A DNA stretch of 64,000 nucleotides, taken from assembly GCF_041435355.1 (NCBI RefSeq), contig NZ_CP108442.1, positions 1,178,001 through 1,242,000 on the forward strand, in the 5' to 3' direction. Origin of the DNA: Streptomyces sp. NBC_01276 (GTDB taxonomy: Bacteria; Actinomycetota; Actinomycetes; Streptomycetales; Streptomycetaceae). Numbering within the stretch: position 1 is the first letter of the stretch; the number at the start of each line of letters is the position of its first letter. The position numbers were made by a program, and so were the translations under genes. The notes below the pieces were generated by a model that did not search any database, was not told the DNA's origin, and was given only the letters and a program-made list of their open reading frames with translations. Shown piece after piece: positions 7,327-15,066 of this stretch.

Positions 7327-8289
7327 CTACCGGGGGCCGAAGCGGCGGCGGTATTCCGCCGGGGGCTGACCCAGGTGGCGGACGAAGGCGCGGCGCAGCG
7401 CCTCCGGGGTCCGGTAGCCGCAGGCCCGCGCGACCTGCGCGACCCCCTCCCCGCCCTCCTCCAGCAGCCTGCGCGCGTGCTCCACCCGCACCCGCTCCAC
7501 GTACCGCCCCGGCGTCACCCCCGTCTCCGCCTGGAAGGCCCGCGCGAAGTGCCGCGGCGACAGCGCGGCCCGCGCCGCGAGCGCCTCCACGCTCAGGTCG
7601 CCGCCCGGGTGCTCGGTGATCCACTGCTGCACGTCCCGCAGCGGCTCCCGGCGCGCCGTCTGGGCGGCCAACTGCGCGCTGAACTGCGCCTGGTTCCCCG
7701 GCCGGCGCAGGAACACCACCAGGTGGCGGGCGATCAGCAGCGCCACGTCCCGCCCGAGGTCCTCCTCCACCAGTGCCAGCGCCAGGTCGATCCCGGCGGT
7801 GACCCCGGCGGAGGTGGAGACCGGGCCGTCGCGTACGTAGATGGGGTCCGGTTCCACCGACACCCTGGGGTAGTCCCGCGCCATCTGCTCGCAGGAGTAC
7901 CAGTGCGTCGTCGCCCGGCGGCCGTCGAGCAGCCCGGCCTCGGCCAGCAGCAGTCCGCCGGTGCAGACCGACACCAGCCGCTGCGCGCGTCCCCCGTACG
8001 CGCGCAGCCAGTCCGTGAGCCGGGGCTCGAAATCGCCCCGGTACCGGCCCCCCGGCACCAGCAGGGTGGTGCCGGGGCCCGGCCGGGCGCCCTCCAGGTC
8101 CCCGTCCGGGACCAGGGTCAGCCCGCTGTCGGTCCGGACCGGCGCCCCGCCCGGGGACACCGTCCGGATCGCGTACCCGCCCCGGCCGCCCGGACACCGC
8201 GCGGCCCCGGCGAACACCTCGACCGGCCCGGTGACGTCCAGGCTCTGGACGCCGTCGTAGAGGACGACCAGCACGTTTCGCAACGACAT
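7327..8289 (-). CDS. GlxA-family transcriptional regulator (DJ-1/PfpI + AraC HTH)
   Basis: A 320-aa regulator with an N-terminal DJ-1/PfpI domain (residues ~5-185, elbow LVSVCTGGLLLAEAG) and a C-terminal AraC/XylS double HTH (~215-315, including LSPRHFARAFQAETGVTPGRY and CGYRTPEALRRAF). In the family the N-terminal domain senses a ligand and the C-terminal domain binds DNA. Its placement 244 bp upstream of, and in line with, the DJ-1/InhA-like gene suggests it could control that gene; the shared domain hints at duplication. It diverges from the ABC-F gene. The start is at 8289; no alternative in-frame ATG lies nearby. Confidence 0.88.
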   Translation of the reverse strand: MSLRNVLVVLYDGVQSLDVTGPVEVFAGAARCPGGRGGYAIRTVSPGGAPVRTDSGLTLVPDGDLEGARPGPGTTLLVPGGRYRGDFEPRLTDWLRAYGGRAQRLVSVCTGGLLLAEAGLLDGRRATTHWYSCEQMARDYPRVSVEPDPIYVRDGPVSTSAGVTAGIDLALALVEEDLGRDVALLIARHLVVFLRRPGNQAQFSAQLAAQTARREPLRDVQQWITEHPGGDLSVEALAARAALSPRHFARAFQAETGVTPGRYVERVRVEHARRLLEEGGEGVAQVARACGYRTPEALRRAFVRHLGQPPAEYRRRFGPR

Positions 8290-8401
8290 GCATCCATGGT
8301 GTGATCCGGCTCCGATGGCCGCAATGACGGGGATCCCACCTATCCGGACATCACCCGGCGGCGGCGGGCCCGCCCCGGCGCGCGGATAGGATCGGGGCAT
8401 C

Positions 8402-10039
8402 ATGACTGCAACCCTCGTCGCCAAGGACCTCACCGCCGCGCACGGTGAGCGCACGCTCTTCGCCGGCCTCGACCTCGTCGTCGCGCCCGGCGATGTCATC
8501 GGACTCGTCGGTGTCAACGGCGCCGGGAAGTCGACCCTGCTGCGGATGCTCGCCGGGCTGGACACCCCGGAGACCGGTGAGCTGCGGCTCTCCCCGCCCG
8601 GCGCGGCCGTCGGACACCTCCCGCAGGAGCCCGAGCGGCGCCCCGGCGAGTCGGTGCGCGAGTTCCTGGCCCGCCGTACCGGCGTCGCCGCCGCGCAGGC
8701 CGCTCTCGACGAGGCGACGCAGGGCCTGGTCGACGGCACCCCGGGCGCGGACGACGCGTACGCGGACACCCTTGACCGCTGGCTGAACCTGGGCGGCGCC
8801 GATCTCGACGAGCGGGCCCAGGAGGTCGCGGACGAGCTGGGCCTCGCCGTGAGCCTGGACCTGCCGATGGCCGCCCTGTCCGGTGGCCAGGCGGCCCGCG
8901 CCGGGCTGGCCTCGCTGCTCCTGTCCCGCTACGACGTGTTCCTCCTCGACGAGCCCACCAACGACCTGGACCTGGCCGGTCTGGAGCGGCTGGAGCAGTT
9001 CGTGAAGGGGCTGCGCGCGGGCACGGTCGTGATCAGCCACGACCGCGAGTTCCTGACCCGGACGGTCACCAAGGTCCTCGAACTCGACCTGGCGCAGCAG
9101 CAGATCAACCTCTACGGCGGCGGCTACGAGTCCTACCTGGAGGAGCGGGAACGGGCGCGCGGTCACGCCCGCGAGGAGTTCGAGGAGTACGCGGGCAAGA
9201 AGGCCGCCCTGGAGGGCCGGGCCCAGATGCAGCGCAACTGGATGGACAAGGGCGTGCGCAACGCCCGCCGCAAGTCGAGCGACAACGACAAGATCGGCAA
9301 GAACCTGCGCGGCGAGTCCAGCGAGAAGCAGGCCGCCAAGGCCCGCCAGACGCAGCGGGCGATCGAGCGCCTGGAGGTCGTCGACGAGCCGCGCAAGGAG
9401 TGGGAGCTGCGCATGGAGATCGCGGCGGCCCCGCGCTCCGGCTCGGTCGTCGCCACCCTGCGCGAGGCGGCCGTCAAGCGGGGGGACTTCACGTTCGGCC
9501 CGGCCAGCCTGCAGATCGACTGGGCGGACCGGGTGGCGATCACCGGGGCCAACGGCGCCGGCAAGTCCACCCTGCTCGCGGTGCTGCTCGCACGGCTCGC
9601 CCCGGACTCGGGCTCCGCCACCCTCGGTTCGGGGGTGCTGGTCGGCGAAGTGGACCAGGCCCGCGGGCTGTTCCTCGGTGACGAGCCGCTGCTGGAGGCC
9701 TTCTGCGCGGCGGTCCCGGACACCGAGCCGGCGGAAGTGCGCACGCTGCTGGCGAAGTTCGGCCTGAAGGCCGCGCACGTGCTGCGCCCGGCGGCCACCC
9801 TCTCCCCGGGCGAGCGGACCCGGGCGGCGCTGGCGCTGCTCCAGGGCCGCGGGGTGAACCTCCTCGTCCTGGACGAGCCGACGAACCACCTCGACCTGCC
9901 GGCGATCGAGCAGCTGGAATCGGCCCTGGAGTCCTACGAGGGCACCCTGCTGCTGGTCACCCACGACCGCCGCATGCTCGACGCCGTCCACGTGACCCGC
10001 CGCCTGGAGGTCGCGGACGGCAAGGTCACCGAGCTCTAG
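8402..10039 (+). CDS. ABC-F family ATPase
   Basis: A 545-aa soluble protein with two ABC nucleotide-binding domains and no membrane segments. Walker A motifs are GVNGAGKST (37-45) and GANGAGKST, signatures are LSGGQAAR and LSPGERTR, and Walker B motifs are LLDEPTNDLDL and LVLDEPTNHLDL. A charged linker rich in Glu, Lys and Arg joins the domains. ABC-F proteins act on ribosomes as translation factors or antibiotic-protection factors; the sequence does not say which. TAGGAT at 8387-8392, nine bases before the ATG, suggests a leaderless or very short leader. Confidence 0.9.
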   Translation: MTATLVAKDLTAAHGERTLFAGLDLVVAPGDVIGLVGVNGAGKSTLLRMLAGLDTPETGELRLSPPGAAVGHLPQEPERRPGESVREFLARRTGVAAAQAALDEATQGLVDGTPGADDAYADTLDRWLNLGGADLDERAQEVADELGLAVSLDLPMAALSGGQAARAGLASLLLSRYDVFLLDEPTNDLDLAGLERLEQFVKGLRAGTVVISHDREFLTRTVTKVLELDLAQQQINLYGGGYESYLEERERARGHAREEFEEYAGKKAALEGRAQMQRNWMDKGVRNARRKSSDNDKIGKNLRGESSEKQAAKARQTQRAIERLEVVDEPRKEWELRMEIAAAPRSGSVVATLREAAVKRGDFTFGPASLQIDWADRVAITGANGAGKSTLLAVLLARLAPDSGSATLGSGVLVGEVDQARGLFLGDEPLLEAFCAAVPDTEPAEVRTLLAKFGLKAAHVLRPAATLSPGERTRAALALLQGRGVNLLVLDEPTNHLDLPAIEQLESALESYEGTLLLVTHDRRMLDAVHVTRRLEVADGKVTEL

Positions 10040-10104
10040 GCCGGCCCTTCCGGATCTTGCCGGTCAGGCCGGGCGGCGCGGGTCGGGCACGATCCTGAAG
10101 AGAG

Positions 10105-10130
10105 GGCCCGGGCGGCGGGCCGCCCGGGCC
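10105..10130. terminator. Convergent hairpin terminator
   Basis: A perfect 12-bp stem (GGCCCGGGCGGC and its complement) with a GG loop sits between the convergent ABC-F gene and the amidohydrolase gene. There is no T-tract, as is common for actinobacterial terminators. Confidence 0.7.
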
Positions 10131-10138
10131 GGACGCCG

Positions 10139-11581
10139 TCAGGCGGAGGCCCGGATGCGGGTGGCGGCGGCTTCGGCCTCGCGGACCACGCGGGCGGTGT
10201 CGACGTCCACGAGGCGGCCGTCGAGCTTCAGTGGCCGGCCGTCGACGAACACGGAGTCGACGTTCTCGGGGCGTCCGTTGAAGACGATCTGGCCGACCCA
10301 GTCGAAGCGGGGGGCGAAGTTGAGGGCGGCCGGGTCGAGGACGACCAGGTCGGCCCTCTTGCCGGGGGTGAGCGAGCCCACCCGGTCGGCGATGCCGAGG
10401 GCTTCCGCGCCGCCCAGAGTGGCCATCCGCAGGACGTCCTCGACCTGGGGGAAGACCCCGGCGTCCGTGGAGCGGGCCCGCTGGAGGCCGATGGCGGCCT
10501 TCATCAGGGCGTGGAAGTCCGAGGTGTCGTTGGTGCCGCCGTCCAGGCCGAGGGCGACCTTGACACCCCTCCTCCGCAGGCCGGGCAGCGGCATGATGCC
10601 GGAGGCCAGGCGCATGTTGCTGAGCGGACAGTGGACGGCCCGCACGTCGTGGGCCGCGAGCGCGGCGATCTCGTCCTCCGTGAGGTGGATCGCGTGGTTG
10701 ACCAGGAGGCGCGGGCCCAGCGCGCCGATGTCCGCGAGGACCCCGAGCGGATCGTCGGCCCGCTGCTCGGGGCGTTCGAGGACGTGGGAGTTGAGCATGA
10801 CGCCCAGCTCCCGGGCGGTTTCCCAGTGGGCCTGGTTGAGGCCGGCGAGGGAGCGTGCCGCGTGGGTGGCGACCTGGAAGGAGCCGAGCGGTACGGGGTC
10901 CACGAGTTCCCTCTTCACCCGGGCGGCCACTTCCCCGTCGGGCCTGGGCGGGAACATCGCGTACGTGAACCGGACACCGGTGCCCGCCAGGGCCCGTACG
11001 TAGCTCTCGACCAGGTCGTCCGCGAAGATGTCCACCCAGTCGACCAGGGTGGTCACCCCGCTCTGCACGGCGTCGAGGGCGGCGAGCCGGACGAAGCTGT
11101 GCAGGGCGGCGGGGGTGAGTCTGGCGCGCTGGCCGTCGGTACACCTCCGGAACCAGCCGAACAGGTCGCCGTCGGTGCAGCCGCCCCGGATGGAGGCCTG
11201 CCACAGGTGCGTGTGCGCGTCCACGAAGCCCGGCATCACCAGCTTCCCCGACACGTCCCGGACCCGGGCGTCCGCCGGAGCCCGCAGGCCCCGGCCGACG
11301 GCGGCGACGGCACCGCCCCGGACCAGCACGTCGGCGTCCTCCAGCATGCCCAGCGGGCCCGTCCCGGCGGCCGGGTCCATGGTGAGCACCAGGGCCGCCC
11401 CGCGGAGCAGGACCGTGCGCGGGGCGGCGGCGTGGGGCGTGGCGGGCCGAGCCGGCGCCGGGTCGGTCGTCGTACGCGGGGTGGCACCGAGCAGGAGCGG
11501 GGCGGAGGCGGCCACGCCGAGACCGGCGAGGAGCGTGCGGCGGCCGGGCGCCGGGGGCGTGGTGGGGGCTGCTGGCTGCAT
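10139..11581 (-). CDS. Tat-exported amidohydrolase (metal-dependent deaminase/hydrolase)
   Basis: A 480-aa protein of the metal-dependent amidohydrolase superfamily, nearest in pattern to the chlorohydrolase/deaminase branch. The metal-binding HxH is in DAHTHLWQ (His123, His125); later motifs are LNSHVLERPEQ, LLVNHAIHLTEDEI and VALGLDGGTNDTSDF. The start at 11581 follows GGGAGG at a nine-base spacing. The N terminus GRRTLLAGLGVAASAPLLLGA is a typical twin-arginine signal, so the enzyme should act outside the membrane. Substrate is unknown. The longer in-frame extension upstream is rejected because it lacks a ribosome site and would bury the Tat signal. Confidence 0.85.
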   Translation of the reverse strand: MQPAAPTTPPAPGRRTLLAGLGVAASAPLLLGATPRTTTDPAPARPATPHAAAPRTVLLRGAALVLTMDPAAGTGPLGMLEDADVLVRGGAVAAVGRGLRAPADARVRDVSGKLVMPGFVDAHTHLWQASIRGGCTDGDLFGWFRRCTDGQRARLTPAALHSFVRLAALDAVQSGVTTLVDWVDIFADDLVESYVRALAGTGVRFTYAMFPPRPDGEVAARVKRELVDPVPLGSFQVATHAARSLAGLNQAHWETARELGVMLNSHVLERPEQRADDPLGVLADIGALGPRLLVNHAIHLTEDEIAALAAHDVRAVHCPLSNMRLASGIMPLPGLRRRGVKVALGLDGGTNDTSDFHALMKAAIGLQRARSTDAGVFPQVEDVLRMATLGGAEALGIADRVGSLTPGKRADLVVLDPAALNFAPRFDWVGQIVFNGRPENVDSVFVDGRPLKLDGRLVDVDTARVVREAEAAATRIRASA

Positions 11582-11759
11582 GGAGTGGTACCTCCCGGGA
11601 CGAATGGCGGAAGGCCCGCCCGGGGCAGCGCCGTGACGCGGCGTCAGCCGGGGCGGGAGGTTGCCCGTACCATGCCCGGCGAACGGGATGTCGATAGCCG
11701 TTGGTGGAATTATTTTTCCGCTGGAGCCGTGTGGATGCCGTGGGCGGGCCACCTTCCGG

Positions 11760-12314
11760 TTAGGGTCGCGCGCCGCCCGGACCCCGCGCGGGGCGGTCGG
11801 CGATCTCCATGGCCCAGGCCCGGAAGGCCGCCCTGTCCCCCGGCGGGATCCGGAGGTGGCCGGGGGCCAGGGATCCCGCCGCGGCGGCGAGGAGGTCGTC
11901 GAGGCCGAGGGCGTGCCATTCCCAGAGCATGTGGTTGTAGGCGCGCATCAGCGGCTCGACCCGCTCGCGGATGCCCGCCACCTCGGCGCGCCCCACGCCG
12001 GCCCGGTCCAGCCGGTCCAGGGTCGCGGCCTCCTCCTCCGCAGTGAACCAGGTGTCCAGGAACGGGTCCAGGAGATCGCCCCACACGTCCGGCCTGCGCC
12101 GCAGCGGGATCCCGTTGCGGGCGCAGAAGCGCTCCAGCTCGGTGGCCCGGCCGGCCGGGACGAAGACGGTCTCCCCCGAGTGGGTGCGCAGCTCCGGCGG
12201 CGAGGCCTCGGGGTCGGCGTCCCTGACGGCAGCCGCGGCGAGCGTGCTTCCCGGGAGCCGGGCGTCCGCGGGGAGCAGGATGTGGTCGTCGGCGAAGTCG
12301 GGGTCACCGGCCAC
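11760..12314 (-). CDS. Unknown protein, last gene of the HExxH/MAB_1171c/SDR operon
   Basis: A 184-aa protein starting at GTG 12314 with GAGAGGA upstream. No known domain was recognised. It is acidic and alanine-rich, with likely helices around WGDLLDPFLDTWFTAEEEAATL and MRAYNHMLWEWHALGLDDLL, and has no signal peptide or membrane segment. It begins 12 bases after the SDR stop codon, so it is probably co-transcribed with the SDR and perhaps with the whole operon from 14806. Function cannot be assigned. Confidence 0.7.
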   Translation of the reverse strand: MAGDPDFADDHILLPADARLPGSTLAAAAVRDADPEASPPELRTHSGETVFVPAGRATELERFCARNGIPLRRRPDVWGDLLDPFLDTWFTAEEEAATLDRLDRAGVGRAEVAGIRERVEPLMRAYNHMLWEWHALGLDDLLAAAAGSLAPGHLRIPPGDRAAFRAWAMEIADRPARGPGGARP

Positions 12315-12326
12315 GGCGTCGTCCTC

Positions 12327-13106
12327 TCAGGCCCGGTCAGCCGGGGCGTTGCGCTTGCGGGGCATCCTGCGGGCCACGAAACCGCGCGGGAGGTGGCGGG
12401 CCGCGAGGGCGTACGCCTGGTAGTGCCGGCCGGTGATGCTGACCGGCCGGCGGCGGGCCAGGTCCCGCAGGGCCTTGGCCACGACCGCCTCCGGCTCCAG
12501 CCACACCGCGTCGCGCAGGGCGCTGACGTCCATCCCGGCGCGCTCCTGGAACTCGGTACGGGTGAAGCCCGGGACCACGGCCAGCACCCGGACCCCGTAG
12601 GGCTCCATGTCCACCCGCAGGGATTCGCTGAAGGCGGTGACCCAGGCCTTCGCCGCCCCGTACGTGCCGGTCGGGAGGAGTCCCGCGACGGAGGCGATGT
12701 TGAGCACGGCGCCCCGGCGGCGCTCGCGCAGGCCGGGCAGCAGGGCGTGGGTGAGCCGGAGCGGGACCTTGACCAGCAGGTCCAGCATCCGTTCCTCGTC
12801 CTCGACCGGGTTGTACGGGAAGGGCGCGGGCAGTCCGAAGCCGGCGTTGTTGACCAGCATGTCCACGGGCCGGGCCGGATCGGCGAGCCGTCCCTCGACG
12901 GTGGCGCACTGCTCCGGGTCCAGCAGGTCGGCGGGCAGCACCTCGCAGGCGGCCCCGAACTCCCGGCGCAGGCCGTCGGCCACGGATTCCAGGCGGGCCT
13001 TGTCGCGGGCGACGAGGACGAGGTCGCAGCCCTTGGCGGCGAAGCCGCGCGCGAAGGCCGCGCCCAGGCCGGCGCTGGCTCCGGTGATCAGAACGGTGGT
13101 GCTCAA
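12327..13106 (-). CDS. Short-chain dehydrogenase/reductase
   Basis: A 259-aa classical SDR. The NAD(P)-binding TGASAGLGAAFARG is at the N terminus, NNAG appears in MLVNNAGFG, and the catalytic residues are in NIASVAG (Ser) and YGAAKAWV (Tyr, Lys). The C-terminal ~40 residues are basic with RRMPRKRNAP. The start is a TTG at 13106: the frame has no ATG or GTG nearby upstream, the family begins MSTTVLITGAS, and AGGAAG lies about ten bases before the TTG. It starts seven bases after the MAB_1171c stop, so it is translated from the same transcript. The substrate may be a lipid or other hydrophobic carbonyl, but that is a guess. Confidence 0.85.
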   Translation of the reverse strand: MSTTVLITGASAGLGAAFARGFAAKGCDLVLVARDKARLESVADGLRREFGAACEVLPADLLDPEQCATVEGRLADPARPVDMLVNNAGFGLPAPFPYNPVEDEERMLDLLVKVPLRLTHALLPGLRERRRGAVLNIASVAGLLPTGTYGAAKAWVTAFSESLRVDMEPYGVRVLAVVPGFTRTEFQERAGMDVSALRDAVWLEPEAVVAKALRDLARRRPVSITGRHYQAYALAARHLPRGFVARRMPRKRNAPADRA

Positions 13107-13113
13107 GGGTGCG

Positions 13114-14310
13114 TCACTTCCTGTGCGGATCGGTGGTGAAGGCGGTGGTCTCGGGGGAGGCGTAGGCGCGGGCGACGTCGACCAGGAACCTGGCCTCGTC
13201 CTCCAGTCCGCCGCCCTCCTCGAAGGTCTGCATCGCGGCCGGGAGTTCCAGGGCCGTGGCCCGGCCGGGCTGTCCGGAGCCACCGGCGAGCTTCGCCCGT
13301 CGCGCCTCCTTCAGTACGCAGGCCAGCGCGGCGGCCGTGAGCCGCTGTTCGGGGACCAGGCTCCCGGCGACGTGGCGGCGGGCCCGTTCCGGCAGGCCCG
13401 GGGGCACGTACTCCCCGAGGATCAGGATCGCGTCGCGGGTCTCGATGACCTTGCGGTAGACCAGCAGGTTGCGCGGTACGGGCGGCCAGAGCAGCTCCAG
13501 GACCCGGCCGGTCCGGGGCTCGGAGAGGACGACGTGCGGGACGGCCTGGACCAGCTCCCGCCACAGGGGCCACAGCCGCCAGGCGATGACGGTGTCGGCG
13601 GTGGTGCGGCGCAGCGTGAACAGGGTGGGCACCACGATCGCGGCGGCGCGCAGCAGGCCGTGCAGGTTCATCATCAGCGGCAGGGCGGGCATCGCCCAGG
13701 TGCTGCCGAACAGGGCCTTGAGCAGGTACGCGAACCAGAACAGGCCGGCCAGTGCGGTGCCCAGCCCGAACAGCCGCAGCCCGGCCGCCAGGCCCCGGCT
13801 CTCGGCGCGCCGGCCGTAGCGCCAGCAGACGTACACGCAGACGGTGTTGGCGATGAGGTGGGCGGAGATCATGACGAGCCAGTACGCGAGCGAGGGCACG
13901 GGCGGTCCGGCGGGCGGGATGGTGTGCGTGCCGTGGCCGGGCGCGGCGCCGTCCAGGGCCACGAGGACGCCCAGCCAGAGGGCGGTGCCGGCCCAGGCGG
14001 CGAGCTGGAGCCTGCGGCCGCGGGTGGCGGCGGCGACGAAGTAGAGCACGGTGCCCGCCGACAGCACGCCGATGAGGTTGCGGACGAGGCCGACGGCGTG
14101 TGCGTAGCCGGGTTCCCGGCTCGTGGCGTAGGTGACGACGGCGGGCAGGTTCAGGGTCATCGCGGCGGCCGCGGTGGCGACCGCGAACCACAGTCCGCGC
14201 TGCTGCGGGGAGCGCAGGGCGCCGGGGGCGCGCAGCAGGACGGCGGCCCACAGGCACACCACGCTGGGGACGGCGAGCCAGTCGCCGAGGGCGGCGAGGT
14301 CAGCTGCCAT
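13114..14310 (-). CDS. MAB_1171c-family membrane protein (locus A)
   Basis: A 398-aa protein. The N-terminal ~220 residues contain about seven hydrophobic helices, for example VPSVVCLWAAVLLRAPGAL and LAYWLVMISAHLIANTVCV. The C-terminal ~170 residues are hydrophilic and cytoplasmic by the positive-inside pattern. It matches the actinobacterial MAB_1171c putative-transporter family; the activity is unknown. Its start overlaps the HExxH gene by 11 bp, indicating translational coupling and probable physical partnership. A paralogue with the same upstream partner is at 60454-61635; shared features include the LWRE segment and an R-x-E-x-x-D-x-x-L stretch at the start of the cytoplasmic region. Confidence 0.8.
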   Translation of the reverse strand: MAADLAALGDWLAVPSVVCLWAAVLLRAPGALRSPQQRGLWFAVATAAAAMTLNLPAVVTYATSREPGYAHAVGLVRNLIGVLSAGTVLYFVAAATRGRRLQLAAWAGTALWLGVLVALDGAAPGHGTHTIPPAGPPVPSLAYWLVMISAHLIANTVCVYVCWRYGRRAESRGLAAGLRLFGLGTALAGLFWFAYLLKALFGSTWAMPALPLMMNLHGLLRAAAIVVPTLFTLRRTTADTVIAWRLWPLWRELVQAVPHVVLSEPRTGRVLELLWPPVPRNLLVYRKVIETRDAILILGEYVPPGLPERARRHVAGSLVPEQRLTAAALACVLKEARRAKLAGGSGQPGRATALELPAAMQTFEEGGGLEDEARFLVDVARAYASPETTAFTTDPHRK

Positions 14311-14806
14311 CGCGCGGGCCCCGCTCGTACCCCATGGCGGATTCCAGGCGGGCGAGGGCTCCCCGGGGTGCGGGGGTCGTGCGCGGGTGGCCGGCGCCCG
14401 CGGTGCGGATGCGGATCATGCTCGCGAGCATCTCCGCCTCCTGCTCCTGGCGGGTGGTGTAGTTGGTGCGGCCGAGGACCACGGGGGCCCGGCCGTCGGT
14501 CTCCCGGCCTTCCAGGGAGTGGTGGCCGAAGAGGATGTGGCCGAGCTCGTGGAGCACGATGTGCTCCCGGTGCAGGGGGGTGGTGTGCGCCTCGTAGAAG
14601 ACGTAGTCCACGGTCTCGGTTCCCACCCACAGTCCGCAGACGCCGGATTCGGCGGCCTCCGGGGGCAGCGGGTGCAGCCGGATCGGGCGGCCGCGCTGTT
14701 CGGCGATGCGTGCGCACAGGGTGTCCAGGGAGAACGGGCGCGTCAGGTCCATGTGACCGAGAATCGTCTCGCACCGTTTGCGCAGGCTGGGGTTCCGGTG
14801 CGGCAT
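14300..14806 (-). CDS. ImmA/IrrE-like HExxH protein (locus A)
   Basis: A 168-aa soluble protein with the zinc-peptidase motif HELGH (residues 86-90) in HIVLHELGHILFGHH, preceded by a strand-rich region (VDYVFYEAHTTPLHREH). This matches ImmA/IrrE-type metallopeptidases, which in known cases cleave or control a repressor. Here the partner is more likely the overlapping MAB_1171c membrane protein. Start ATG 14806 has GAGGG five bases upstream; a longer frame to 14869 exists but lacks a ribosome site. Unlike locus B, no HTH gene precedes it. Metal ligands are present; peptidase activity is inferred, not shown. Confidence 0.75.
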   Translation of the reverse strand: MPHRNPSLRKRCETILGHMDLTRPFSLDTLCARIAEQRGRPIRLHPLPPEAAESGVCGLWVGTETVDYVFYEAHTTPLHREHIVLHELGHILFGHHSLEGRETDGRAPVVLGRTNYTTRQEQEAEMLASMIRIRTAGAGHPRTTPAPRGALARLESAMGYERGPRDGS

Positions 14807-14917
14807 GTGTTCCCTCTTCGGACCCTTTCTCGGGCAGCGTCGATAGGCGTGGGGGGTGGGCATCGACATGGCGTCCTGTGCCTTGAGGCGGCCTCGGGAG
14901 GGCGGTTCCCGAGGCCG

Positions 14918-14959
14918 GAAATGCGGAAGCCCGTCCGCGGGTGACGAACGGGCGTTCCA
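14918..14959 (-). terminator. Possible terminator hairpin downstream of tex
   Basis: GCCCGT near 14928 pairs with ACGGGC near 14949, giving a short GC-rich stem with a long loop, between the 3' end of tex and the HExxH operon. It is weak and without a T-tract. Confidence 0.3.
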
Positions 14960-15066
14960 CCATGCCTACAGATCAACTACGGGGATTGGCAAGGCGCGTT
15001 CCCCGGTGAGGTACCTATCCGGCCACTCTTGCCGGTCTGCCGGAGCCATTCCTTCCGATCGCGGTC

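Noticed and set aside
14300..14806. Classical toxin-antitoxin pair
   Set aside because: No antitoxin-like partner is adjacent in locus A. The partner is a polytopic membrane protein, so a membrane-linked protease module is a better description.
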